From positions 434,001-498,000 of the forward strand of contig NZ_JBGQOJ010000001.1 of the NCBI RefSeq assembly GCF_052119585.1: a stretch of 64,000 bases of DNA, given 5' to 3'. Under the pieces are notes generated by a model, which was not told the origin of the DNA, did not search any database, and saw nothing but the letters and a program-made list of their open reading frames with translations. Origin of the DNA: JBGQOJ01 sp052119585. Its GTDB lineage: Bacteria; Pseudomonadota; Alphaproteobacteria; Rhodobacterales; Rhodobacteraceae. Positions 56,579-63,349 of the stretch are shown piece by piece. Each line of letters begins with the position of its first letter. The stretch's first letter is position 1. A program made the position numbers and the translations under genes.

Positions 56579-57732
56579 CAGGATTTCTTGCTGCGTGCGC
56601 TTTCCGGTCCATGCGGATGCTTGGCGTGCGGATAGACGGCGTGAACATGGTCATGGGAATGCCCGTGGTCATGGTCGTGGCTGTGGCTGTGGTCGTGGCT
56701 GTGGTCGTGGTGATCATGTGAATGCCCATTGTGATGTTCGTGACCGTGATCGTGCTCATGGTGATGATGCTCTGCCACCTCCAGCCGACACTCCCCCGTG
56801 CAGAAGGTGTCGCACAGCACACAATCCGCCACGTTGGAGCCCGGCGCATTGGCTCCCTGCCCTTCGACATGGTGATGATGGCTTTCCTGAACCGCGCCGA
56901 CCTCTGCCTCGAACCCCAACACTTGCGTCCGGTATTTGCACATCGCGCAGTTGGGTGGCGGAATCTCTCCGACCTGTTCGGTGATCCGTTCGGCAAAGGT
57001 TGCAAGCACCTGATCGTGGTCGTTCAGATACCCGGCCTTCACGAATTGCAACTCGGGATGCTGTGCGGCCACCTTGTCGGTAAATCCATAGATCCGGTCG
57101 ATCAGGATGCCGGTGAACAGGAAGTAGGGGAACACGACAATGCGTTTGTATCCCAGCCTGCTCACATGCTCCAGGCACGGTTCGACCAGGGGAAAGGTCA
57201 CGCCGGAATATCCGACCTCGCACCAGCCAAACCCCATGCCTTCCTGAATCATCCGCGCAATCTTGGACACATTGCCATTGGCATCGGGATCGGATGCGCC
57301 GCGCCCGATGACCACAAGGCAGATCTCTTCGTTCGGGATATGGCCCATTTCGGCATTGGCGCGGTCCAGCGCCTCTTGCACGCGGGCGCCGGCGGCTGCG
57401 ATCATCTTTGGGTCAACGCCCAGCTCGCGGCCATAGCTGACCTCGATCCCATGCTTGGCGGCATAGGTATTCAGCACGGTGGGAATGTCGTTCTTGGCGT
57501 GCATCGCGGCGAACAGCATACCGGGCACGGCAAGGATCTTGTCACAACCCTGCGCACGCAGCTTGTCCAGACCATCGCGGATCACGGGGTTGGCAAATTC
57601 CAGATACCCGTATTCGCAGGGCCAATCGGGCGGCAGAAAGGCGGGCAGCTTTTCCGCAAGAACCGAAAATTCGTCCACAGCCGCCTGGCTGCGGGACCCA
57701 TGTCCGCAAATCATCACACCAATTTTGGTCAC
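56578..57732 (-). CDS. cbiX: long-form sirohydrochlorin cobaltochelatase CbiX with His-rich tail
   Basis: CbiX inserts cobalt into sirohydrochlorin, the first step of the cobalt-early route. The 384-residue protein starts at GTG (MTKIGVMICGHGSRSQAAVD) one base after the preceding stop. It has two chelatase lobes (His11 in CGHGSR; AVPGMLFAAMHAKNDIP; PYFLFTGILIDRI), a CAMC pair (Cys262, Cys265), a second group at Cys304, 307, 311 and 315, and a His/Asp-rich tail from about 321 to 372. The long form of CbiX is known to carry an Fe-S site at an MxCxxC motif; the tail probably stores or delivers Co2+ or Ni2+. Confidence 0.92.
   Translation of the reverse strand: MTKIGVMICGHGSRSQAAVDEFSVLAEKLPAFLPPDWPCEYGYLEFANPVIRDGLDKLRAQGCDKILAVPGMLFAAMHAKNDIPTVLNTYAAKHGIEVSYGRELGVDPKMIAAAGARVQEALDRANAEMGHIPNEEICLVVIGRGASDPDANGNVSKIARMIQEGMGFGWCEVGYSGVTFPLVEPCLEHVSRLGYKRIVVFPYFLFTGILIDRIYGFTDKVAAQHPELQFVKAGYLNDHDQVLATFAERITEQVGEIPPPNCAMCKYRTQVLGFEAEVGAVQESHHHHVEGQGANAPGSNVADCVLCDTFCTGECRLEVAEHHHHEHDHGHEHHNGHSHDHHDHSHDHSHSHDHDHGHSHDHVHAVYPHAKHPHGPESARSKKS
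56640..56772 (-). repeat. low-complexity His-codon repeat inside cbiX
   Basis: This stretch is an imperfect tandem of CAT/CAC, GAC, GGC and AGC codons encoding the HDHSHDHSHSHDHDHGHS-type tail of CbiX. On the plus strand it reads as GTGGTCATG-like units. Such repeats can expand or contract by slippage, so tail length may vary between strains. Confidence 0.8.
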
Positions 57733-57966
57733 TTATGCCTCCTGCGGCTTGTCATCTGCGGCGGACGTATCGCCCTCGGCCTCGGCCTCGGCCTCTTCGC
57801 GTCTGCGCTTGCCTTTCAGGGTCTGCCAAAGGGCAATTCCGGCGGCGGCACCAATCGCGACACCGGCGATCCAATGGTTATGGCCGGCCACCTCGGCGAT
57901 ATGACCGGTGTGCGCATGGGCGGAGCCCGCCAGCATCAGCGCGATCATGGAAATCAGGGTTTTCAT
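57733..57966 (-). CDS. small exported membrane protein with His residues (DUF6732-like)
   Basis: A 77-residue protein has a signal peptide (MKTLISMIALMLAGSAHA), then a short mature part with HTGHIAEVAGHNHWIAGVAI containing four His, one transmembrane helix and a charged, Glu/Ala-rich tail. It resembles what I recall as DUF6732; that name is from memory. The His-rich periplasmic face next to cbiX suggests a role in cobalt uptake or delivery. It ends directly before the cbiX GTG and is probably the first gene of the cob operon. Confidence 0.7.
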   Translation of the reverse strand: MKTLISMIALMLAGSAHAHTGHIAEVAGHNHWIAGVAIGAAAGIALWQTLKGKRRREEAEAEAEGDTSAADDKPQEA

Positions 57967-58279
57967 CGTCTACGTCCTTTCATCCGTCCCGAAGGCGCAA
58001 GAGGGAAAGGCACGCATCCTTTGACGACGCTGCACGTGATCCCCGTTTTGGGTCGATCGTGTGCAACCACCTCTTCGGCCCTTCGGGGCTTCGTCTGCTG
58101 TCGGTATAGGCACCCCGCCCAAAGCGTGCAAACGGATTCGCGGCGGACCAGCGGTTGATTGCGACCCCTGCTTGATCCCGCCCGACTGTGCATAAATGTC
58201 AAGCACCCTGCGCGCCCATCGGGGTTTTATGCAAGGTTGCACAGGCTTAGGTCTTCACTAACCGAAAAAGGAGGCACGT
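57967..58279. other. intergenic region between cob operon and GST gene
   Basis: These 313 bases separate the minus-strand cob operon from the plus-strand GST gene. They contain TTTGCA/TATACC boxes (minus, 18-base spacer, about 58107-58136), some short hairpins and TGTGCATAAA with an inverted partner TTTATGCA near the GST gene. I looked for the conserved B12-box of a cobalamin riboswitch and did not see it. A 79-codon open frame on the minus strand is not convincing. Confidence 0.5.
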
Positions 58280-59254
58280 ATGGGCCAGTTGATAAACGGC
58301 GTCTGGGATGACGCATGGTACGACACGAAATCATCGGGTGGTAAATTCGTCCGATCGACCGCTGCGTTTCGGAACTGGGTTACCAAAGACGGAAGCGCGG
58401 GCCCAAGCGGCGAAGGCGGATTTGCGGCGCAAAGCGGACGCTATCACCTTTATGTGTCCTATGCCTGCCCCTGGGCCCATCGCACCCTGATCTTTCGCGC
58501 CCTGAAGGGGTTGACCGATCACATCACCGTATCCGTCGTGCACCCCGACATGCTTGGCGATGGCTGGACCTTCGATGACAGCTATGCGGGCGCAACCGGC
58601 GACACACTTTACGGTCTGCCCTTCGCCCGCGACATCTACATCAAGGCAAAGCCGGACGTATCCGGTCGGGTAACCGTTCCGATCCTCTGGGACAAACAGC
58701 GCGAGACGATCGTTTCCAACGAATCTGCCGAAATCATCCGCATGTTCAATTCGGCCTTCGACGAGTTGACCGGCAACACCGACGATTATTGGCCCGAAGA
58801 TCTGCGCGACGCAATCGAGCCGGTCAACAGCCGCATCTACAGCACGGTCAACAACGGCGTCTACAAGGCGGGATTCGCCACAACGCAAGGGGCCTATGAC
58901 GAAGCGGTCATCGCCCTTTTCGACAGTCTGGACTGGCTGGAACAGCGTCTTTCAACGCGCCGCTACCTATTGGGCGACAGGATAACAGAGGCGGACTGGC
59001 GGTTGTTCACAACCCTTGCAAGGTTCGATTCCGTCTATCATCTGCATTTCAAATGCAACCGCCGCCGGATCATAGACTACCCGAACCTTTGGGCCTACAC
59101 GCGCGAACTATTTCAATGGCAAGGCGTCGCAGAGACAGTCAACCTTGACCATATCGTGCGCCACTATCACTACAGCCACGATACGATCAATCCGAACAGG
59201 ATTATCCCGATCAACCCGATTCTGGATTGGGATGCACCGCACAATCGCGGTTAA
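58280..59254 (+). CDS. glutathione S-transferase, glutathionyl-hydroquinone reductase type
   Basis: A 324-residue protein of the YqjG/EcfG-like GST class begins MGQLINGVWDDAWYDTKSSG after AAAGGAGG. The active-site Cys is in YVSYACPWAHRTLI (near residue 63), followed by PILWDKQRETIVSNESAEII near 134-153 for glutathione binding and a helical C-terminal domain (NRRRIIDYPNLWAYTRELFQ). Such enzymes reduce glutathionyl-hydroquinones. It lies alone between two cob clusters. Its TAA shares bases with the TAA of the convergent receiver gene. Confidence 0.9.
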   Translation: MGQLINGVWDDAWYDTKSSGGKFVRSTAAFRNWVTKDGSAGPSGEGGFAAQSGRYHLYVSYACPWAHRTLIFRALKGLTDHITVSVVHPDMLGDGWTFDDSYAGATGDTLYGLPFARDIYIKAKPDVSGRVTVPILWDKQRETIVSNESAEIIRMFNSAFDELTGNTDDYWPEDLRDAIEPVNSRIYSTVNNGVYKAGFATTQGAYDEAVIALFDSLDWLEQRLSTRRYLLGDRITEADWRLFTTLARFDSVYHLHFKCNRRRIIDYPNLWAYTRELFQWQGVAETVNLDHIVRHYHYSHDTINPNRIIPINPILDWDAPHNRG

Positions 59255-59613
59255 CCATGGGTACCATAATGCTCGACCATCGCCGCCAGATCCTCTGGCG
59301 GCGTTCGCGTCGGCAGATAGGCGCAGGCGTTGCTGATGTGCTGAAAGATCGACCCGTCGGAAAAGAATGTCGTGTTGGTCACAAAGATCACCTTGGCCAG
59401 CGGACAGCGATAGGCGGCAAAATCGGCCACCGCAAAGGCGCTGCCGCCCTCGATCACCAGATCAAGAATGATGATGTCGACCTCGGCGCTGGCCAAAGCG
59501 TCAATCGCTTCGTCCTCTTGCGTGACAAGGGTAACCTGCGACCCGCCTCTTTCCAAATGGCGTTTCCACAGCCACCCCAATGCAGGGTCGCTTTCCGCAA
59601 TTAAAACTCGCAT
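59251..59613 (-). CDS. single-domain receiver protein lacking the conserved lysine
   Basis: A 120-residue stand-alone receiver domain begins MRVLIAESDPALGWLWKRHL after GGAGAG. Asp51 in IIILDLVIEGG is the expected phosphorylation site and Glu7/Asp9 form the acidic pocket, but the usual Lys-Pro near the end is replaced by YLPTRTP, so the conserved Lys is missing. There is no output domain. It may be an atypical or phosphorylation-independent regulator. It is convergent with the GST gene and overlaps its stop. Confidence 0.8.
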   Translation of the reverse strand: MRVLIAESDPALGWLWKRHLERGGSQVTLVTQEDEAIDALASAEVDIIILDLVIEGGSAFAVADFAAYRCPLAKVIFVTNTTFFSDGSIFQHISNACAYLPTRTPPEDLAAMVEHYGTHG

Positions 59614-59809
59614 TTGACTCTCCGCATGTCAGAACTTTCAGACCGACACACCGTTCCCGCCGTTTTTGTCGTCGTTTTTTGTCGCCGTATTTTCAGTAAC
59701 ACTACCTAACAAGGTGTTAACAAATCCCTAACCCGTCTTCATATTTTCCGGCTCTGTTGCCTTTCTCGCCAGAATCCGCTTGATACGGTCCGAAAGCACG
59801 AGGGCACCC

Positions 59810-60178
59810 ATGACCACCTGGATCACAATCTGCGACACCTGCAAGCGCGAGGGCTGGGAAACGACCGGCATGCAGCAGACCGACGGCGAGGCGCTGGCCG
59901 CCCTGATCGAGGCGCGCGCAGGCGATACCGTCAAAACCCGCCGCGTGTCTTGCCTGATGGGGTGCACACGCGGCTGCAACGTGGCAGTGCAGGCGCAGGG
60001 CAAGCTGAACTATACCCTTGGCGATTTCACCCCCGACGCAGACACCGCTCAGGCCATTGTCGACTATGCCGCCCTGCATGCGCAAAGCGAAACAGGTCAG
60101 GTGCCCTACCGCACATGGCCGCAAGGGGTGAAGGGGCATTTTGTCACCCGCCACCCGCCGCTGCCGACCGACGAATGA
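59810..60178 (+). CDS. DUF1636 metal-binding protein, ferredoxin-like
   Basis: A 122-residue protein begins MTTWITICDTCKREGWETTG after GAGGGCACCC. It carries Cys8-x2-Cys11 and Cys48-x3-Cys52-x3-Cys56 (SCLMGCTRGCNVAVQ), a layout like thioredoxin-fold [2Fe-2S] ferredoxins. DUF1636 members are often found with cobalamin genes. It overlaps cobC by four bases (ATGA), so it is a member of the cob operon. It could be an electron donor or a cobalt-handling protein. A longer in-frame start ten codons earlier is less likely. Confidence 0.85.
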   Translation: MTTWITICDTCKREGWETTGMQQTDGEALAALIEARAGDTVKTRRVSCLMGCTRGCNVAVQAQGKLNYTLGDFTPDADTAQAIVDYAALHAQSETGQVPYRTWPQGVKGHFVTRHPPLPTDE

Positions 60179-61116
60179 TATCCCTATCGCGCGATCATGG
60201 CGGCGGGCTTGATGCCGCCGTTACCCGGTTCGGCGGCAGCCGCGACCGTTGGACAGATCTGTCCACCGGCATCAACCCGGTGCCCTATCCGGTGCCGGAC
60301 CTGCCCGCCGACTCATGGACCGCCCTGCCCGATAAAGGCGCTATGGCCGCGCTGGAACAGGCCGCGCGCGCCTTCTGGACCATTCCCGACGGGGCCGCCG
60401 TTCTTGCCATGGCCGGTGCCTCCGGCCCGATCGCGCTGATCCCGCGCCTTGCCCCGGCAGGCACCGTCGACATTCCGGGGCCAACCTATAACGAACACGC
60501 CGCCGCATTCGTCGCGGCCGGGTGGCAGGTGGGTTCCGCGCGCGCCTCTGCCCGCGTCGCGGTCCATCCGAACAACCCCGATGGCCGCCTCTGGACAGCC
60601 GCGATGCTGCCCGATGACGCCCTGACTATCATCGACGAAAGTTTTTGCGACGTGGCGCCGCAGGCCAGCCTGATCCACCTTTCGACCCGCCCGAATACCC
60701 TCGTGCTGAAAAGCTTCGGCAAGTTCTGGGGGCTGGCGGGCCTGCGCCTTGGCTTCGTGATTGGCGACCCGATCCTGATCCGGCATCTACACGATATGGT
60801 CGGGCCCTGGCCCGTGTCGGGCCCTGCCCTGACAATCGGCACCGCCGCACTGCGCGACACAGATTGGGCCAGTGCGGCGCGCGACAGGCTGAAAACCGAC
60901 AGCCGCCGCCTTGATGACCTGATGCAGTCCAAAGGGGCCACGCCCTTGGGTGGAACCACCCTGTTCCGCCTCTACGACACACCCGACGCCAAAGCAGTGC
61001 AGACGCAACTTGCCACATCGCACCTCTGGTCGCGCATTTTTCCCTATTCGAGCACATGGGTGCGTCTTGGCCTGCCCGCCCCCGACCAATGGTCGAAACT
61101 GGAAAATGCCCTGTGA
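60175..61116 (+). CDS. cobC: threonine-phosphate decarboxylase-like aminotransferase (CobC)
   Basis: A 313-residue PLP enzyme begins MISLSRDHGGGLDAAVTRFG at the ATG of an ATGA overlap with DUF1636. It matches the CobC/CobD class that makes aminopropanol phosphate for the corrin side chain: WTDLSTGINPVPYPVP near residue 27, VHPNNPDGRLW near 128, IIDESFCDVAP near 153 and the PLP lysine in LKSFGKFWGLAGLRLGF near 181. It overlaps cbiB by GTGA. The upstream in-frame extension lies inside DUF1636 and is rejected. Confidence 0.9.
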   Translation: MISLSRDHGGGLDAAVTRFGGSRDRWTDLSTGINPVPYPVPDLPADSWTALPDKGAMAALEQAARAFWTIPDGAAVLAMAGASGPIALIPRLAPAGTVDIPGPTYNEHAAAFVAAGWQVGSARASARVAVHPNNPDGRLWTAAMLPDDALTIIDESFCDVAPQASLIHLSTRPNTLVLKSFGKFWGLAGLRLGFVIGDPILIRHLHDMVGPWPVSGPALTIGTAALRDTDWASAARDRLKTDSRRLDDLMQSKGATPLGGTTLFRLYDTPDAKAVQTQLATSHLWSRIFPYSSTWVRLGLPAPDQWSKLENAL

Positions 61117-62027
61117 CGCTTCTGCAAATCCTGCTTCTGGCACTGATCCTTGATGCCCTTCTGGGAGAGCCTGACTGGCTTTGGTCACGCCTGCCGCACC
61201 CCGCCGTCCTGATGGGCCGACTGATCGGCTGGACCGACCGCACCCTGAACACTGGGTCGCACAAAAAGCTGAAGGGGGCGCTGACGATGGCCACCCTTGT
61301 CATCGGCGCATGGTCGCTCGGAACGCTCATTACCATGTTGCCCGGCGCAGGGCTGATTGAGGCGGTTCTTGCCGCAATCCTTTTCGCCCAGAAAAGCCTG
61401 TGCCAGCATGTCGCGGCCGTGGCCGACGCCCTGCGCCTGTCCCTTCCCTCGGGGCGCACTGCGGTTGCGCGGATCGTCGGGCGGGATGTGGCCGTGATGG
61501 ACGAGACCGGCGTCGCCCGCGCCGCCATCGAAAGCGCCGCCGAGAATTTCTCGGACGGCCTTGTCGCGCCGGTCTTCTGGTTCCTGCTGCTGGGTCTTCC
61601 GGGGCTTCTGGTCTACAAAATCACCAACACAGCCGACAGCATGATCGGCTACCTCACCCCCCGCCACCGTGACTTTGGCTGGGCCGCCGCCCGATTTGAC
61701 GACCTTCTCAACTGGGTGCCCGCCCGCCTGACAGCGGGGTTGTTCGCACTGGTCCATGGCCGGTTCGACGCAGCCCCCCTGATCCGCCGGGATGCGCCGC
61801 TTCACCGCTCTCCCAATGCGGGCTGGCCCGAGGCCGCAATGGCCATCATCCTGAACCTGGCCCTCGCCGGTCCGCGCAGCTACGAGGGCAGGCTGCAAAC
61901 CTTCGCCTTCGTCCACCCCGAAGGCCGCCACACTGCAGGGCCCGACGATATCGACGCCGCGGTCCGCACGCTCTGGCGCAGTTGGGCCGCCATCGTTGCG
62001 GCACTCGTCATCACAATGCTGTTCTGA
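61113..62027 (+). CDS. cbiB: adenosylcobinamide-phosphate synthase (CbiB/CobD)
   Basis: This membrane enzyme attaches the aminopropanol arm to adenosylcobyric acid. The 304-residue protein starts at GTG (61113-61115) and reads VTLLQILLLALILDALLGEP, matching the family start LDxxLGEP. The block HPAVLMGRLIGWTDRTLN near residue 28, the signature ARAAIESAAENFSDGLVAPV near 137 with acidic residues, and YKITNTADSMIGYLTPRHRD near 170 are conserved, with several transmembrane helices. It closes the DUF1636-cobC-cbiB run; mltB follows 59 bases later. Confidence 0.93.
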   Translation: MTLLQILLLALILDALLGEPDWLWSRLPHPAVLMGRLIGWTDRTLNTGSHKKLKGALTMATLVIGAWSLGTLITMLPGAGLIEAVLAAILFAQKSLCQHVAAVADALRLSLPSGRTAVARIVGRDVAVMDETGVARAAIESAAENFSDGLVAPVFWFLLLGLPGLLVYKITNTADSMIGYLTPRHRDFGWAAARFDDLLNWVPARLTAGLFALVHGRFDAAPLIRRDAPLHRSPNAGWPEAAMAIILNLALAGPRSYEGRLQTFAFVHPEGRHTAGPDDIDAAVRTLWRSWAAIVAALVITMLF

Positions 62028-62086
62028 CCCTTTGCCGGTGGGCCGCAGGCTGTTACGCTCGCGGTAGTTTTTACAAAGGGGTTTCC

Positions 62087-63256
62087 ATGCGCATCGGTTT
62101 TGCCACTGCTGTTTTTCTTGCCACAACCACCATCGCAGACGCCAAATGCGGCGGAGATTTCGCGGGCTTTCTGGGCGGCATCAAACAAGAGGCCGTCGCA
62201 AAAGGCTATCCTGCCGCGACTGTAGACAGGTTTCTTTCAGCCGCGCGGCAAGACCCCAAGGTACTGAAAGCCGACCGGTCGCAGGGCGTGTTCAAGAAAA
62301 CCTTCAACGATTTCGCCAAATCCGTGATCAGCCAGAACCGGATGTCCAACGGCCAGAAGAATGCGCAGAAATACGCATCGACCTTTAAACGCGCCCAAGC
62401 CGAATACGGCGTCCCGCGCGGGGTTTTGTTGGCCTTCTGGGCGCTGGAAACGGATTACGGCGCGGTTCAGGGCGATTTCAATACTCTCAACTCGCTCCTA
62501 ACCCTCAGCCATGATTGCCGCCGCCCCGACCTGTTCCGCCCGCAGGTCTTTGCGGCACTCGAACTCTACCAGCGCGGCGATTTCGACCCCGCGACGTCTA
62601 AGGGGGCCTGGGCCGGAGAGATCGGCATGGTCCAGATGCTTCCCGAGGATATCATTCGCAACGGGCAGGATGGTGACGGTGACGGCCACATCAACCTGAA
62701 AACCTCCGCGCCGGATTCCCTGATGACAGGCGCCAAAATGCTGCATGGCCTCGGCTGGCGTGCGGGCGAACCCTGGCTGCAAGAAGTCGCGGTGCCCTCA
62801 AATCTGGATTGGGCCGAAACGGGCCTCGATTCGACCAAATCCGTGGCGGAATGGACGAAGCTCGGCGTAAAACCGCGCGGCGGCGCGTTGGGAAATCCCG
62901 GCCTCAAGGCTTCGATCCTGTTGCCGATGGGGCGCAAGGGGCCTGCCTTCCTCGCCTACCCCAATTTCAAAGTCTATTTCGAATGGAACCAAAGCTTCGT
63001 CTATGTGACCACCGCCGCCTATTTCGCCACGCGCCTTGAAGGGGCACCCGCCTTTACCCTTGGACAGCCAGATCCGGCCCTGTCCGACGGAAATATGAAG
63101 TCGCTTCAGCAAAAGCTGGCCAAGCGTGGTCACGACGTCGGAAAAATCGACGGCATTCTGGGCGAAAAAACCCGCGAGGCCGTCCAGAAAGAACAAACGC
63201 GCCTTGGCCTTCCGGCAGATGCCTGGCCAACGACAGCCTTGTTGAACGCGCTCTAG
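62087..63256 (+). CDS. lytic murein transglycosylase (MltB-like) with peptidoglycan-binding domain
   Basis: A 389-residue exported enzyme begins MRIGFATAVFLATTTIADAK, a signal peptide followed by Cys20-Gly-Gly. The catalytic Glu is in LLAFWALETDYGAVQGDFNT near residue 120. EIGMVQMLPEDI near 182 and the Asp-rich GDGDGHINLKTSAPDSL near 202 match the family. The C-terminal 60 residues (MKSLQQKLAKRGHDVGKIDG) form a peptidoglycan-binding repeat. It cuts glycan strands to 1,6-anhydro ends in the periplasm. An upstream in-frame extension inside cbiB is rejected. Confidence 0.92.
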   Translation: MRIGFATAVFLATTTIADAKCGGDFAGFLGGIKQEAVAKGYPAATVDRFLSAARQDPKVLKADRSQGVFKKTFNDFAKSVISQNRMSNGQKNAQKYASTFKRAQAEYGVPRGVLLAFWALETDYGAVQGDFNTLNSLLTLSHDCRRPDLFRPQVFAALELYQRGDFDPATSKGAWAGEIGMVQMLPEDIIRNGQDGDGDGHINLKTSAPDSLMTGAKMLHGLGWRAGEPWLQEVAVPSNLDWAETGLDSTKSVAEWTKLGVKPRGGALGNPGLKASILLPMGRKGPAFLAYPNFKVYFEWNQSFVYVTTAAYFATRLEGAPAFTLGQPDPALSDGNMKSLQQKLAKRGHDVGKIDGILGEKTREAVQKEQTRLGLPADAWPTTALLNAL

Positions 63257-63269
63257 GTTTCTTACGTCT

Positions 63270-63332
63270 AAAATATCCCCGCCGGAGGCGAAAAACTTTT
63301 AACAAAAGTATTGCCTTCGGCGAGAGTATTTT
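63270..63332. repeat. REP-like inverted repeat, copy 2
   Basis: AAAATATCCCCGCCGGAGGC (63270-63289) and GCCTTCGGCGAGAGTATTTT (63313-63332) are imperfect inverted repeats (16 Watson-Crick and 2 G-U pairs in 20) around a perfect inner hairpin ACTTTT-AAC-AAAAGT (63295-63309). The right arm is nearly the same as 34636-34655. It fills the convergent gap between the transglycosylase and smc and could end both transcripts. Confidence 0.65.
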
Positions 63333-63349
63333 GACCGAGAAGATGCGGA

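Noticed and set aside
56640..56772. Tandem-looking repeats that might suggest a CRISPR array
   Set aside because: The units are of codon length and encode the His-rich tail of CbiX in frame; there are no constant repeats with unique spacers.
57963..58202. 79-codon minus-strand open frame upstream of the small His protein
   Set aside because: It overlaps the next start, has no clear ribosome site, and its Arg/Cys-rich composition looks like random frame; more likely the operon leader.
59614..59809. Possible cobalamin riboswitch before the DUF1636-cobC-cbiB genes
   Set aside because: The 196 bases are A/T-rich with TTTTTGTCGTCG-like runs, and I saw no B12-box or matching stem pattern.
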